A stretch of 64,000 bases of DNA, taken from positions 4,189,001 through 4,253,000 of the forward strand of contig NZ_CP124576.1 of NCBI RefSeq assembly GCF_000281715.2, read 5' to 3'. The notes under the pieces were generated by a model that was given only the letters and a program-made list of their open reading frames with translations, was not told where the DNA came from and did not search any database. Source of the DNA: Sphingobium sp. AP49 (lineage in GTDB: Bacteria > Pseudomonadota > Alphaproteobacteria > Sphingomonadales > Sphingomonadaceae). This document shows, in pieces, positions 26,586 to 37,273 of this stretch (the first letter of the stretch is position 1; each line of letters opens with the position of its first letter). The position numbers were made by a program, and so were the translations under genes.

Positions 26586-27122
26586 TCAGATTGCGAGCAG
26601 ACGCTGGGCCACTTGTTCAAGCGCGGCGATTTCACCTTCCAGCTGTTCCAGGCTGACATGCTGGGGATTGTTACGCACATCACGGCACACGAAGCCGCCC
26701 GGTGCGGGTTGCTGGAACCCGCCGATGATGAGCGCGCGGAACCGGTCGATCCGCTGGACATCCCGCTCTACCTCCGCGATTTCCATCAGCGCGCTGGCAT
26801 TGCGCCGGTCGCGCATCGCCACCATCGTCCGCAATTCGGTCATCAGCTTCGTCATGTTCGGGCGGGTCCGCGCGCCCACCGTGCGCACAGCGCCCATCGT
26901 CTCGCGCAATAGCTGGATGCGCGCCTCCAGACTCTGCTCCAGCATCGTCCAGGCGCACACCAGCCGCCCGACCCCGCACAGCAGCGCCGCATCCTCCGGC
27001 GCATAGGCCGCCACGGACTTCACATTGATATCCTGCACCAATTCAGTGCCCAGGCCCCGCATGCTCCTCATATTCCGATTGTGCGCAGCCATGATCGGAA
27101 AGACCAGAGCATGGTCCTGCAT
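26586..27122 (-). CDS. Hypothetical protein
   Basis: I do not recognise this 178-residue protein. It is largely helical, with no signal peptide or membrane segment. Notable blocks are AALLCGVGRLVCAWTMLEQSLEARI and the charged MRDRRNASALMEIAEVERDV. Start codons at 27122, 27092 and 27071 are all possible and none has a convincing ribosome site, so the N-terminus is uncertain. It lies between galU and sdhAF4 on the same strand. Confidence 0.6.
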   Translation of the reverse strand: MQDHALVFPIMAAHNRNMRSMRGLGTELVQDINVKSVAAYAPEDAALLCGVGRLVCAWTMLEQSLEARIQLLRETMGAVRTVGARTRPNMTKLMTELRTMVAMRDRRNASALMEIAEVERDVQRIDRFRALIIGGFQQPAPGGFVCRDVRNNPQHVSLEQLEGEIAALEQVAQRLLAI

Positions 27123-27202
27123 CCGCCCGCAGCATGGACACGGGCCAACGGCAGGCGTGCAAAATCATCGGCGAACCGAAGAGGATGCCCGGCCAAGCCC
27201 GG

Positions 27203-27376
27203 TCAGAAATCGACCGCGATGCCCTTTCGCTCCCAATCGCCATAGCGGACCGGGCTCAGTTCCTCGTCCAGCACCGGCTGCTGATCAAGCGGATCGGGTT
27301 GCGGCACGGGCGGGTTCTTGGAGAGATGCTCGGGGGCCTTCACATGCGCCGGGCGCTTGCCGTTGAAATGTCCCAT
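27203..27376 (-). CDS. SDHAF4/DUF1674 family succinate dehydrogenase assembly factor
   Basis: A 57-residue protein too short for most ORF filters, decoded from the minus strand. It ends with RYGDWERKGIAVDF, the signature of SDHAF4/DUF1674 proteins. In mitochondria this family protects and promotes assembly of flavinylated SdhA into complex II. GAAAGG lies six bases before the ATG. It sits next to htpX and rsmB, an arrangement common in Alphaproteobacteria. The role here is inferred from the family. Confidence 0.85.
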   Translation of the reverse strand: MGHFNGKRPAHVKAPEHLSKNPPVPQPDPLDQQPVLDEELSPVRYGDWERKGIAVDF

Positions 27377-27456
27377 GGCGGGCCTTTCGATTGCGGAGCG
27401 CGCGTGGCGCTCCCATATTCCGGTGAGGCCCGCTATCTGGGCCGCAAAGGAGCGAT

Positions 27457-28419
27457 GTGCAAGTGAGTGGTTTTCGCACGGTGATGCTGTTGTCGGCGCT
27501 GACGGCGCTGTTCATGGCGCTGGGCTATACGCTGGGCGGCAGCGGCGGCGCGGTGATCGCCCTAATGGTGGCGGCGGGGATGAACCTGTTCACCTTCTGG
27601 AATGCCGACACGATCGTACTCCGCATGCACAATGCGCGCGAGGTGGACGCGCAGAGCGCGCCCGAATTTTACGGCCTGGTCCAGGCGCTGAGCCAGCGCG
27701 CCGGCCTGCCGATGCCGCGCGTCTATGTGATCGACCAGGACGCGCCCAACGCCTTTGCCACCGGCCGCAATCCGCAAAATGCCGCCGTGGCGGCGACCAC
27801 CGGCCTGCTCAACATGCTGACCCGCGACGAGGTGGCGGGCGTGATGGCGCATGAACTGGGCCATGTGAAGAATCGCGACACCCTGATCATGACGATGGTC
27901 GCGACCATTGCCGGTGCCATTTCGATGCTGGCCAATTTCGGCCTCTTCTTCCGCGGTGGCGGCAATAATGAAAATGGCCATGGCAACATGATCGCGACCT
28001 TGCTGGCGGTGATCGTCGCGCCCTTTGCCGCGATGATCGTGCAGATGGCGATCAGCCGCACCCGCGAATATGGCGCCGACCAGGCCGGCGCGGAGATCAG
28101 CGGCAATCCGCGTGCGCTCGCCTCCGCCCTCGCCAAGATTTCGGGCCGGGCCGAGCTGATCCCCAATCCGGTGGCCGAGCGCAATCCGGCCGCCGCCCAG
28201 CTTTATATCGTGCCCGTCCATGTGAGTGAAATCTTCTCCACCCACCCGGCGACCGAGAAGCGCATCGCCGCGCTGGAGGAGATTGCGCAGGATATGGGTC
28301 AGAGCGATGGCCCGCCGCCCATGAGCCAGTCGTTAAAGACTGCCCCGCGCGCATCAGCCCTGTCGCCGGTGGCGGCACCCAAGCGACGCCGCAGCGCGCT
28401 GGACCCCAACGGGCGCTAA
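27457..28419 (+). CDS. htpX: Zinc metalloprotease HtpX
   Basis: A 320-residue inner-membrane M48 protease for membrane-protein quality control. Two N-terminal membrane segments ([39 protein letters not shown]) precede the catalytic zinc motif [13 protein letters not shown], and the glutamate zinc ligand is downstream in [11 protein letters not shown]. The start is GTG: 27457 or 27463, both served by AAAGGAG at 27446-27452. It is divergent from sdhAF4. Confidence 0.94.
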   Translation: MQVSGFRTVMLLSALTALFMALGYTLGGSGGAVIALMVAAGMNLFTFWNADTIVLRMHNAREVDAQSAPEFYGLVQALSQRAGLPMPRVYVIDQDAPNAFATGRNPQNAAVAATTGLLNMLTRDEVAGVMAHELGHVKNRDTLIMTMVATIAGAISMLANFGLFFRGGGNNENGHGNMIATLLAVIVAPFAAMIVQMAISRTREYGADQAGAEISGNPRALASALAKISGRAELIPNPVAERNPAAAQLYIVPVHVSEIFSTHPATEKRIAALEEIAQDMGQSDGPPPMSQSLKTAPRASALSPVAAPKRRRSALDPNGR

Positions 28420-28425
28420 GCGACA

Positions 28426-28738
28426 ATGGAAGAGATTGGCGAGGTTGCCGTCAAGATTGCTGGCGTGGCGCTGCGCGGGGCGGCCGGCATGGTCGTTGAC
28501 ATCGCCGTCGATTATATTTTTTTCCCGCCATGCCCCGCGCCTGTTCCATGCGATCGGCCGACGCACGATCGCGATCGTTACACTGGGACGCAAACGCATT
28601 CCGTCATCCTTGCGCGTAGTGCCCAAAGGGATGGTACCGCGTCCGCGCCGATCGGACTGGGTAGCGCTGTGGGTTGGGGTCGCCACCAGCATCGGACTGG
28701 TCGCGGCGGCCATCTACACGGCCCTGTGTTTCGTTTGA
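28426..28738 (+). pseudogene. Frameshifted small membrane protein (or sequencing error at a T7 run)
   Basis: Frame 1 encodes MEEIGEVAVKIAGVALRGAAG and continues to the T-run at 28517-28523. A second frame, shifted by one base, continues SRHAPRLFHAIGRR and ends at 28738 with a membrane helix (WVALWVGVATSIGLVAAAIY). With six T's instead of seven, one reading frame of about 103 residues joins both parts as DYIFSRHAP. The change is therefore a single extra T in a homopolymer. It could be a sequencing error, a true mutation or programmed slippage. The gene lies between htpX and rsmB; the family is not recognised. Confidence 0.55.
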
Positions 28739-28775
28739 AGATGACCCCAGGGCCAAAAGCGCGTAGGGGCCGCTG

Positions 28776-30086
28776 ATGTCCCGTCCTTCTACTGCCCGTT
28801 CCCGCGCGCCCCGCGCCGATGATGTCCCCGGCCTGCCCGCCCGCCGCGCTGCGCTGAAGCTGCTGGACGCGGTGTTGCGCCGGGGCGATCCGCTGGAACT
28901 GGCGCTGCATGGCGCGACCCAGGGCCTCGCCGACCGGGCCGACCGCGCCCTGGTCCATGCCATCGTCGCCGAAACGCTGCGCCACCTGCCCGATCTCGAC
29001 GCGCTGATCGATGGCGCGACCAAGCAGCCCCTGCCCGACGATGCCAAGGCGCGCATGGTGCTGCGCATCGCCCTGGTCCAGGTGCTGGCGCTGGGCACCG
29101 CCCCCCATGCGGCAATCGCCACCGCGCTGCCGCTGGTCGATGGCGGCCCGCGCAAGCTGGTCCATGGCGTGTTCGGCACCGTGACCCGTGCCGAGCCGAG
29201 CCTGCCCGTGCCGCCCACCCTGCCCGCCGACGTCGCCGCGCGCTGGGCCGGGCAATGGGGTGAGGCGATGCCGCTGGCCGCCGCCCATGCCTATGCCGTG
29301 CGGCCGCCGGTCGATGTCAGCCTGCGCGACCCGGCCGAGACCGACAAATGGGTCGAGGCGCTGGGCGGCACGAGCCTGGCGCCCGGCCATGTCCGCCTGC
29401 CCGAGGGCGCGGTCGTGCCCGACCTGCCCGGCTTTGCCGAAGGCGCCTGGTGGGTGCAGGATCTGGCCGCATCCTGTCCGGCCCGGCTATTGGGCGCGGG
29501 CGCAGGCCGCAGCGTGCTGGACCTGTGTGCGGCACCGGGCGGCAAGACGATGCAGCTGGCCGCCGCCGGATGGGCCGTCACTGCGGTCGACCAGTCGAAG
29601 AAAAGGCTGGAACGGCTGAGCGACAATCTGGCGCGCACGGGCCTGTCGGCCAATGTGGTGCCGGCGGACCTGCGCAGCTGGGCGCCCGACGCGCCGGTCG
29701 ACGCCGTGCTGCTCGACGCCCCCTGCACCGCCACCGGCATCTATCGCCGCCATCCCGACGTGCTGCACCGGATCGGCCCGCGCCAGATTGACGAACTGGC
29801 CGAGTTGCAGGGCGAATTACTGGCACGGGTTGCCGACTGGGTGAAGCCGGGCGGCACGCTGGTCTATGCCACCTGCTCGCTGGAGCGGGCCGAGGGCGAG
29901 GAGCAGATGGCCCGCTTCCTGGCGGCGCGGCCGGATTTTGCGGTCCAAGCGGCACAGCCCGGCGAATTGCCGGCCGGGATGACGCCGAGCGCCGACGGCT
30001 GGCTGCGCACCCTGCCCGATACGCTGGCCGAACAGGGTGGCACGGACGGATTTTTCATTGCAAGAGTCGTGCGCATCGGGAACTAA
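28776..30086 (+). CDS. rsmB: 16S rRNA (cytosine967-C5)-methyltransferase RsmB
   Basis: The 436-residue protein has an N-terminal NusB-like domain (AALKLLDAVLRRGDPLEL, RALVHAIVAETLRHL) and a C-terminal SAM methyltransferase. The SAM motif is LDLCAAPGGKTMQLA. The two catalytic cysteines are in DAPCTATGIYRRHPD and YATCSLERAEGEEQ. It modifies C967 of 16S rRNA in known homologues. It follows the frameshifted gene on the same strand. Confidence 0.92.
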   Translation: MSRPSTARSRAPRADDVPGLPARRAALKLLDAVLRRGDPLELALHGATQGLADRADRALVHAIVAETLRHLPDLDALIDGATKQPLPDDAKARMVLRIALVQVLALGTAPHAAIATALPLVDGGPRKLVHGVFGTVTRAEPSLPVPPTLPADVAARWAGQWGEAMPLAAAHAYAVRPPVDVSLRDPAETDKWVEALGGTSLAPGHVRLPEGAVVPDLPGFAEGAWWVQDLAASCPARLLGAGAGRSVLDLCAAPGGKTMQLAAAGWAVTAVDQSKKRLERLSDNLARTGLSANVVPADLRSWAPDAPVDAVLLDAPCTATGIYRRHPDVLHRIGPRQIDELAELQGELLARVADWVKPGGTLVYATCSLERAEGEEQMARFLAARPDFAVQAAQPGELPAGMTPSADGWLRTLPDTLAEQGGTDGFFIARVVRIGN

Positions 30087-30137
30087 GCCTTAACCTTGCA
30101 GGGCTTAGGTTGATGCCCTTCGTTGGAAAGGCTTGAT

Positions 30138-30623
30138 TTGCGTCCGACCGAACCCCTGCCTCTGCACCATAGCTGGCCGCTCTACGACCTGCGCGAGCAT
30201 CTGGCCCCGGTCGTGCTGGACCAGCGGATTGCGGGCAATGAGGCCGCGCTGGCGGAACGGGGCCTGGGCCTGTGGCGTTGCAATCTTGCCGACAACAGCC
30301 TCGGCTGGACCCAGGGCGTCTATGAGATGTTCGGCCTGGAGCCGGGCAGCCATGTCCCCAGATTATTGTCGGTCTCGCTTTATGCCAATGACAGTCGCGA
30401 AGCGATGGAAAGGCTGCGCGCCTATGCGATCCGCCATCAGCGCGGCTTCACCCTGGACGTCGATATCCACCGGCCGGATGGTACCGATTGCGCGATGCGC
30501 CTGATCGCCGCACCAATCGTGCGCAACGACCAGACGATCGCGCTGCATGGCGTAAAACAATGGCTGCCCAAGGGGAGCATGCCCTCGCGCGGGCAGGAAC
30601 CGACGCTGTTTTTCCTGCCCTGA
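30138..30623 (+). CDS. Stand-alone PAS-domain protein
   Basis: A 161-residue protein that is almost entirely one PAS_3-type domain. Hallmarks are LGLWRCNLADNSLGWTQGVYEMFGLEPG and IHRPDGTDCAMRLIA. No kinase, cyclase or DNA-binding domain is attached, so it would work as a sensor subunit or adaptor. A TTG at 30138 has GGAAAGG six bases upstream and is preferred; another TTG at 30123 is in frame. Co-transcription with rsmB is possible. The ligand is unknown. Confidence 0.72.
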   Translation: MRPTEPLPLHHSWPLYDLREHLAPVVLDQRIAGNEAALAERGLGLWRCNLADNSLGWTQGVYEMFGLEPGSHVPRLLSVSLYANDSREAMERLRAYAIRHQRGFTLDVDIHRPDGTDCAMRLIAAPIVRNDQTIALHGVKQWLPKGSMPSRGQEPTLFFLP

Positions 30624-30715
30624 GCGACGGCACAGCGCGCGCGGATGCGATACTGGCGGCCGGTCGCAAAACTTCCGTTGCCCTTGCCCCCCGGGAGGAT
30701 TAAGGCGAGCGGTCA

Positions 30716-31378
30716 ATGACCCGTCCGATCCTCATTTCTCCGTCCATCCTGTCCGCCGACTTCGCACGGCTGGGCGAGGAAGTCCGCGCCATAGACGAAG
30801 CCGGTTGCGACTGGATCCATATCGATGTGATGGACGGGCATTTCGTGCCCAACATCACCATCGGCCCGGCCGTGGTGAAGGCGCTGCGCCCGCACACGCA
30901 GAAACCGTTCGACGTCCATCTGATGATCTCGCCGGTGGACCTCTATCTCGACGCTTTCGCCCAGGCCGGCGCCGACATCATCACCGTCCATCCCGAGGCC
31001 GGTCCGCACATCCACCGCAGCGTGCAGCATATCAAGTCGCTGGGCGTGCAGGCGGGCGTGGTGCTGAACCCCGGCACGCCGGCCAAGATGCTCGACTATC
31101 TGATCGATGATATCGACCTGATCCTGGTGATGAGCGTGAACCCCGGCTTTGGCGGCCAGAGCTTCATCGAGAACCAGCTGCGCAAGATCGAGGCCTGCCG
31201 CAAGATGATCGACAAGAGCGGGCGCGACATTCGCCTGCAGGTCGATGGCGGCATAGACATCCATACCGCCCCCAAGGCCATCGCAGCCGGTGCCGACGTG
31301 CTGGTGGCGGGTACCGCGACCTTCCGCGGCGGGCCAGGCGCCTATGCCGACAATATCAGGAAGCTGCGGGGCGGGTGA
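30716..31378 (+). CDS. rpe: Ribulose-phosphate 3-epimerase
   Basis: A 220-residue TIM-barrel enzyme of the pentose phosphate pathway, interconverting ribulose-5-P and xylulose-5-P. The metal- and phosphate-binding motifs are visible: [43 protein letters not shown] and DGGID. Its stop overlaps the heparinase-like gene start (GTGA). Confidence 0.95.
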   Translation: MTRPILISPSILSADFARLGEEVRAIDEAGCDWIHIDVMDGHFVPNITIGPAVVKALRPHTQKPFDVHLMISPVDLYLDAFAQAGADIITVHPEAGPHIHRSVQHIKSLGVQAGVVLNPGTPAKMLDYLIDDIDLILVMSVNPGFGGQSFIENQLRKIEACRKMIDKSGRDIRLQVDGGIDIHTAPKAIAAGADVLVAGTATFRGGPGAYADNIRKLRGG

Positions 31379-33144
31379 CGAACCATCGGCGTCTGACCAC
31401 CCCTGCCGCTCCGATCGAGGCCGACCCTCTTCCGGCCGACGACGGCATCGAACAGGGCAAGCGGCTCATCCGCATCGCGGATGACAAGGGTCTGTCGCTG
31501 GCGGAACGGATCGCCAATCATTTCTACCTGCTCAGCTGGAAGACCCCGCTGCACAGCCGTCGGCTGAAGGGCAAATATCCGCTCAAACTGCTGGCCGTAC
31601 CGGACGATGCGATCCCCGGCGACCTGCGCGCCGGTCAGGCCATACGGGCAGGCTATTTCCTGTTCCGCGGCCAGAAGCTGCCGATCGACACGATCGATTT
31701 TGCCCGCCTGCCGGTCGGCCCCGCCTTTGCCGACTATCTGCACAGTTTCCGCTGGCTGCGCGACCTGTCGAGCGCGGCGACCCGCGAACAGGGCGCGCCG
31801 CTGGCCGAGGCGCTGATGCGCAAATGGCTGGCTGCCCATGCAGAGACGCCGAGCGAACCGGCCTGGCGCGCCGACAACGCGGCCTGGCGACTGTTGTTCT
31901 GGACCGCCCATGCACCGCTGATCCTGTCGTCGAGCGACCTGGTCTATCGCTCGCTGGTGCTCAACTGCATCGCGCGGACCGCACGCCATCTCGACCGCAG
32001 CGCCGACAAGGCACCGCTGGGCCTGCCGCGCCTGACCGCCTGGGGCGGGATCGTCGCGGCATCGATGCTGATGCCGGGCGGCAACCCCCGCAAGCTGTTC
32101 GGCGAGGCCGGGCTCAAACGCGCGATCGACAGCTGTTTCCATCCCGACGGCGGCATCATTTCGCGATCGCCACTCGCCCAGTTGGAGGGGATCATGCTGC
32201 TGTCCATGGTGGCGGCGGTCTATGACGTACGGCGTGAACAAATACCGTCCTTTCTGGTCGAGGGACTGACCCGGGCCGTGCCGGCGTTGCTGGGCCTGAT
32301 CCATGGCGATGGCGGGCTTGGCAGCTGGCAGGGCGCCGGGGCGATCGATCCGGCGACCGTAAGCGCTGTGGTGCAGGCCAGCCGGGTGCGCACCCGGCCA
32401 CTGCGGCAGGCGCGCGACTGGGGCTATCAGCGGCTGGCGGCCGGCAACACCGTGCTGCAGATCGACGCCGCGCCACCGCCGGTCGCGCGGCTGGCCGCCG
32501 CCGGCTGCGCCTCCACCGGCGCGATCGAAATCAGCGACGGTCAGCAGCGGCTGGTGATCAACTGCGGCGGCGCCGGACTGGAAGGCGCATTCGTGCCGCG
32601 CGACCTGGCGCAGGGGCTGCGGACCACGGCCGCCCACAGCACGCTGGTGCTGGATGACAGCAATTCGACCGCGCTGATGCCCGACGGCACGCTGGGCCGC
32701 GGCGTGACCGAGGTCGAGCTCAATCGGCAGGAGCTGGAAAATGGCAGCCGCGTCGACCTGAGCCATGACGGCTATGTCCGGCGCATGGGCTATGTCCATC
32801 GTCGCCTGTTGTTGATGAGCGGCGACGGCAAGGAAATACGGGGCGAGGATATGTTGACCCCGGCGGAACGGCGCAAGAAGCCGACGAAGGCGCCGGTTCA
32901 CCTGCGTTTCCACCTGGCGCCGGGCGTGGAGCCCACATTGACAGCCGACAATCAGGGCGCGTTGTTGCGCATCGAACTGGGCGCCCTGTGGCAATTCCGC
33001 ACCGGCACCGGCGTGCTGACCGTGGAAGACAGCTTGTGGGTCGATGGCGAAGGGCGTCCGCACCCGACCCGCCAGCTGGTCGTCACCGCCGAAGCCCTTC
33101 CCGGCGGGTCGAGCTTTGGCTGGCTGTTCAAACGGGTCGGCTAG
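31375..33144 (+). CDS. Heparinase II/III family protein
   Basis: A 589-residue protein of the heparinase II/III-like family, probably a polysaccharide lyase or a homologue. It is identified from the alpha-helical N-terminal part ([37 protein letters not shown]) and the C-terminal beta-sandwich with [13 protein letters not shown] and [20 protein letters not shown]. Placement between rpe and purH is common in sphingomonads, from memory. A GTG start overlaps the rpe stop. The true substrate is unclear; no signal peptide is evident. Confidence 0.83.
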   Translation: MTNHRRLTTPAAPIEADPLPADDGIEQGKRLIRIADDKGLSLAERIANHFYLLSWKTPLHSRRLKGKYPLKLLAVPDDAIPGDLRAGQAIRAGYFLFRGQKLPIDTIDFARLPVGPAFADYLHSFRWLRDLSSAATREQGAPLAEALMRKWLAAHAETPSEPAWRADNAAWRLLFWTAHAPLILSSSDLVYRSLVLNCIARTARHLDRSADKAPLGLPRLTAWGGIVAASMLMPGGNPRKLFGEAGLKRAIDSCFHPDGGIISRSPLAQLEGIMLLSMVAAVYDVRREQIPSFLVEGLTRAVPALLGLIHGDGGLGSWQGAGAIDPATVSAVVQASRVRTRPLRQARDWGYQRLAAGNTVLQIDAAPPPVARLAAAGCASTGAIEISDGQQRLVINCGGAGLEGAFVPRDLAQGLRTTAAHSTLVLDDSNSTALMPDGTLGRGVTEVELNRQELENGSRVDLSHDGYVRRMGYVHRRLLLMSGDGKEIRGEDMLTPAERRKKPTKAPVHLRFHLAPGVEPTLTADNQGALLRIELGALWQFRTGTGVLTVEDSLWVDGEGRPHPTRQLVVTAEALPGGSSFGWLFKRVG

Positions 33145-33306
33145 TCCGCGATCGTTTCAACTGGATCGGCCTTCAACAGCACGCCCCATCGTGCCCGTGA
33201 TGAAGAACACGGATAGCATCACGCCATTGTGCAAAGACGGACCATGGCACACATATGACAGGTGCGATCCAGGGGCCGTTTGCTACCAATCAGCGACCTC
33301 GATCCT

Positions 33307-33336
33307 GGCCCGGCCGCGCAGGCGGCCGGGCCTTTT
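33307..33336 (+). terminator. Rho-independent terminator after the heparinase-like gene
   Basis: GGCCCGGCCGC (33307-33317) and GCGGCCGGGCC (33322-33332) form a perfect 11-bp stem, followed by TTTT. It lies between convergent genes, just before the S9 peptidase stop codon. Confidence 0.88.
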
Positions 33337-33344
33337 AACCCGTT

Positions 33345-35291
33345 CTACCGGGCTGCGGCAGGTTTCAGATAGGTGTCGAACCAGGCGACCGTGCGAGTCA
33401 GCGAATCGAGCTGATTCTCCTTCTTCTGGAAACCATGGCCTTCCGCCGGATAGAAGATCGTTTCGACGACATTGCCCTTGGCCTTGAGGATGTCATGCAC
33501 CTCCTGCGCCTGGCCGCGCGGCACGCGAATGTCATTCTCGCCCTGGATGGTGAGCAGAGGCGCCTTGGCCGCGCGGATATAGGTGAGCGGCGAGGCAGCG
33601 TCATAAACCTGGGGATCGCTGTCCGGCGTACCGAGCAGGCTGCGCTGATAGGCCTTTAGCTGTTCGTCCTGATCGCGATACATGGTGCGCCAGTTGATGA
33701 TGCCGAACCACTGGACGGCAGCCGCGAACTCGTCGGGCGCCCGGCCGATCGCCATCAGGGTCATGAAGCCGCCATAGCTGCCGCCGAAAATGCCCACCCG
33801 CTTGGCATCGACATAGCCGCTATCGACCAGGAAATGCTTGGCCGCGATCGTATCCTTGAGGTCCCCGCCACCCAGATCCTTGACATTGCCGTCCTGGAAC
33901 GCCTTGCCATAGCCAGTCGAGCCGCGGAAATTCGGCTGGATCACGACATAGCCCCGGCTGGCAAAAGCGGTCGCGTAGCGGCTATAGCCGTCCAACGCCT
34001 GACCGGTGGGGCCGCCATGGGGCAGGACGATGGCCGGGTTCGAGCCGTCGCGCTTCAGATTGGCCGGCATCGTGACGATCGCGCTGATCAGCGTGCCGTC
34101 GAAGCTCTTGTAGGTGACGATATCGGACTTGGGCAGGGCTGCGGGCAACAGGCTGGCGATGGCGAGCTGGGTCGCGGGGCGCGAGGTGCCGCTGCTCAAA
34201 TCGTAGAGATAGAGGTTCGCCGGCGAATCCGCCCCCGAATGATTGACCATCAGGGTCCGGCCATCGGGCGAGCGGGGCTCGCTGCCGACAGGATAGTTCA
34301 CGCCGGGCGGGATCGCCAATGGGGTTTCGGTCCCGGTCGCCAGATCATAGCCATAGAGTGTGCTGCGCGTGTCCGCGTTGGTGCCGAAAATCAGCGTTCT
34401 GCCATCCCGCGTGAAGATACTGGCGGTCTGTTCCCAGGGCGTGGGCTTCAGCCATTTCCACTGCCTGGAGACGCTATCGTACAGGCCAGCATGAATCTGG
34501 CCGGTATCGACGTCGGTGTTGACCGCAATCCACCGGCCGTCAGCGGTGGCGTCCGCGGCGGTATAGACGGTATCGGCCTTGGCGATCAGCTTGGTTGCGG
34601 CACCGGTCGCGATATCGATCCGCCAGACCTCCCCCACCTTGGAATCGACTCGGTCGCGATTGGCGATCAGCGCCTTGCCACCGTCGATCCAGGCGATCGG
34701 CGACCAGCCATATTGCGGATCGGCTTCCTTGGTCAGCACCCGGACCACGCCATTCGCATCCATGACCGCGACGTTCGACTGGCCTTCGGACCGGAGCTTG
34801 GTCGACAACGCCACCAGTCCGCCGCTGGGACCAGGCAACATACCGCTTTCACGGCGGTCGGGGGTATTGGTGAGATTTTCGACCGCGCCGCCATTCACCG
34901 GCACACGGTAGATATCGCTATACTCGTTGCCACCGACATCCTGCTGGAAATAGAGATATTGGCCATCGGCCGATGCGGTAAGACCGGTCTGCGCATCATC
35001 GGACTGGGTAAGCTGGACAGGCCAGCTGCCGGCTGCGTCGGTCCGCCAGATGTTGGTCCGCCCGGTCAGGTTGGTCGCGACGAATATCCGCTTGCCGTCG
35101 ATACTCCATGCAACGCTACCCAGGCTGCGCGAGGCGCCAATATCCGCCACTGGGACAGCGCGTGCATCGGGATTGACCGGCGAGCTGAGGCTCTTGGGAT
35201 CGGTAACTGCCCGTTCCGGCGTCGGAATTTGCGCCAGCACCGGGAAGGCGACGAGCAAGGGCAAGGCGGTAGCGGCGAGCAGATAGCGCAT
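33345..35291 (-). CDS. S9 family prolyl oligopeptidase-like peptidase
   Basis: A 648-residue exported peptidase with a signal peptide (MRYLLAATALPLLVAFPVLAQ). A beta-propeller N-terminal half contains WD40-like repeats. The alpha/beta hydrolase catalytic half has the Ser nucleophile in GGSYGGFMTL, the Asp in GENDIRVPRGQ and the His in EGHGFQKKEN. GGGGGA precedes the ATG at 35291; the upstream frame to 35336 is unlikely. It is divergent from purH. It probably degrades peptides in the periplasm. Confidence 0.92.
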   Translation of the reverse strand: MRYLLAATALPLLVAFPVLAQIPTPERAVTDPKSLSSPVNPDARAVPVADIGASRSLGSVAWSIDGKRIFVATNLTGRTNIWRTDAAGSWPVQLTQSDDAQTGLTASADGQYLYFQQDVGGNEYSDIYRVPVNGGAVENLTNTPDRRESGMLPGPSGGLVALSTKLRSEGQSNVAVMDANGVVRVLTKEADPQYGWSPIAWIDGGKALIANRDRVDSKVGEVWRIDIATGAATKLIAKADTVYTAADATADGRWIAVNTDVDTGQIHAGLYDSVSRQWKWLKPTPWEQTASIFTRDGRTLIFGTNADTRSTLYGYDLATGTETPLAIPPGVNYPVGSEPRSPDGRTLMVNHSGADSPANLYLYDLSSGTSRPATQLAIASLLPAALPKSDIVTYKSFDGTLISAIVTMPANLKRDGSNPAIVLPHGGPTGQALDGYSRYATAFASRGYVVIQPNFRGSTGYGKAFQDGNVKDLGGGDLKDTIAAKHFLVDSGYVDAKRVGIFGGSYGGFMTLMAIGRAPDEFAAAVQWFGIINWRTMYRDQDEQLKAYQRSLLGTPDSDPQVYDAASPLTYIRAAKAPLLTIQGENDIRVPRGQAQEVHDILKAKGNVVETIFYPAEGHGFQKKENQLDSLTRTVAWFDTYLKPAAAR

Positions 35292-35451
35292 GTCAGATCC
35301 CCCAACTGTTATGCGATCACAATATAGTAGCGGCAAAAGCCCGCAAGATCGGGAAATTCCCTGCGCTTGAGGACTGTATTTTTGCGCCGCGCGCGACTAG
35401 AGGGCTGCGGCAAGCCTGAAGCGGCATCCCGAACAGCAGGAAGCATCCCCC

Positions 35452-37044
35452 ATGACCACCGACGTCACCATCAAGCGCGCCCTCCTTTCCGTATCGGACA
35501 AGACCGGCCTCATCGAACTGGGCCAGGCACTGGGCCAGCATGGCGTCGAACTGGTATCGACCGGCGGCACCGCCAAGGCCCTGCGCGAGGCGGGCCTGGC
35601 CGTGAAGGATATTTCCGAGCTGACCGGCTTCCCCGAGATGATGGACGGCCGCGTCAAGACGCTGCACCCCAAGGTCCATGGCGGCCTGCTGGCGGTGCGG
35701 GGCAACCCCGAGCATGTCGCGTCGATGGACGAGCATGAAATCGGCGCGATCGATCTGGTGGTCGTCAACCTCTATCCCTTTGCCGCGACCGTGGCCAAGG
35801 GCGCCGACCGCGACGAGATCATCGAGAATATCGACATCGGTGGCCCGTCGATGGTCCGTTCCGCCGCGAAAAATCATGAGAGCGTCGCGATCGTCACCGA
35901 TCCGGCCGACTATGCCCGCCTGATCGCCGAAATGGCGGAGAAGGGCGGCGCCACCAGCTATGATTTCCGCCGGATGCTGGCGGCCAAGGCCTATGCCGCC
36001 ACCGCCGCCTATGACTCGATGATCGCCAGCTGGTTCGCCTTCGCCGACCAGGGCGTCGCCTTCCCCGAGAGCCTGTCGCTGTCGAGCAAGCTCAGCACCA
36101 CGCTGCGCTATGGCGAGAATCCGCACCAGTCGGCCGCGCTCTACCTGCCCAACGGCCCGACCGCGAACGGCATCGCCCAGGCCAAGCAGATCCAGGGCAA
36201 GGAACTGAGCTACAATAATTATAACGACGCCGATGCGGCGCTGGAGCTGGTCAGCGAATTCCGCAACGGCCCGCCGACCGTCGTCATCGTGAAGCACGCC
36301 AATCCCTGCGGCGTCGCCACCGGCGAGACGCTGATCGAAGCCTATGAAGCGGCGCTCGCCTGCGACAGCGTGTCGGCCTTTGGCGGCATCATCGCCGTCA
36401 ACCGTCCGCTCGACGGCCCGACCGCCGAAGCGATCAGCGGCATCTTCACCGAAGTCGTCGCCGCGCCCGACGCCGATGACGAAGCCAAGGCGATCTTTGC
36501 CAAGAAGAAGAATCTGCGCCTGCTGCTGACCGGCGATCTGCCCGATCCGGCCCGCCCCGGCCTGATGGTCAAGAGCATCGCCGGCGGCCTGCTGGTCCAG
36601 AGCCGCGACAATGGCAAGGTCGACCTGGATGCGCTCAAGGTCGTGACCAAGCGCGCACCGACCGAGCAGGAGCTGAAGGACTGCCTGTTCGCCTGGACCG
36701 TGGCCAAGCATGTGAAGTCGAACGCGATCGTCTATGCCAAGGGCGGCAGCACCGCCGGCGTCGGCGCGGGCCAGATGAACCGTCTGGAATCCGCCCGCAT
36801 CGCCGCCTGGAAGGCGAAGGACGCGGCGGAAAAGGCCGGCTGGAGCGAACCGCGCACGATCGGTTCGGCCGTCGCTTCCGACGCCTTCTTCCCCTTTGCT
36901 GACGGCCTGCTGGCGGCGGTGGAAGCCGGCGCGACGGCGGTGATCCAGCCGGGCGGTTCGATCCGCGACGAGGAAGTCATTGCCGCAGCAGACGAAGCGG
37001 GCCTGGCCATGGTCTTCACCGGCATGCGCCACTTCCGCCATTAA
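35452..37044 (+). CDS. purH: Bifunctional AICAR transformylase/IMP cyclohydrolase
   Basis: The 530-residue enzyme catalyses the last two steps of IMP synthesis. The N-terminal MGS-like IMP cyclohydrolase domain has [20 protein letters not shown] and [26 protein letters not shown]. The C-terminal transformylase has [12 protein letters not shown] and the KHANPCGVA block. Length and motifs are canonical. It is divergent from the S9 peptidase gene, with a 160-bp gap. Confidence 0.97.
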   Translation: MTTDVTIKRALLSVSDKTGLIELGQALGQHGVELVSTGGTAKALREAGLAVKDISELTGFPEMMDGRVKTLHPKVHGGLLAVRGNPEHVASMDEHEIGAIDLVVVNLYPFAATVAKGADRDEIIENIDIGGPSMVRSAAKNHESVAIVTDPADYARLIAEMAEKGGATSYDFRRMLAAKAYAATAAYDSMIASWFAFADQGVAFPESLSLSSKLSTTLRYGENPHQSAALYLPNGPTANGIAQAKQIQGKELSYNNYNDADAALELVSEFRNGPPTVVIVKHANPCGVATGETLIEAYEAALACDSVSAFGGIIAVNRPLDGPTAEAISGIFTEVVAAPDADDEAKAIFAKKKNLRLLLTGDLPDPARPGLMVKSIAGGLLVQSRDNGKVDLDALKVVTKRAPTEQELKDCLFAWTVAKHVKSNAIVYAKGGSTAGVGAGQMNRLESARIAAWKAKDAAEKAGWSEPRTIGSAVASDAFFPFADGLLAAVEAGATAVIQPGGSIRDEEVIAAADEAGLAMVFTGMRHFRH

Positions 37045-37147
37045 GGCTTGTTTCCCAACGCGCTAGACGGCGGGTCGGGACAGCCAGGCGACAAAGTTTA
37101 TGCGGGTGCGAAACGATCCTGTTCGCACTCGCAAAATCGCAGAAAAC

Positions 37148-37162
37148 TGCCATTTTTTGGCA
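37148..37162. promoter_or_regulatory. Short inverted repeat in the gap upstream of the UrcA-family gene
   Basis: TGCCA (37148-37152) and TGGCA (37158-37162) flank five T's in the 229-bp gap between purH and the UrcA gene. It could be an operator or chance. The rest of the gap shows no gene; an AT-rich stretch near 37190 may hold the promoter. Confidence 0.25.
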
Positions 37163-37273
37163 ATTGGCCTCTTTTCAATGCGTCCGGAGAATCCTATTTA
37201 AAGGGACGACCCCGCACCCACGTCAGGCGTTGGGCACGACACAAGAAAAAGACATGTTCGACAGGAGAATAGG

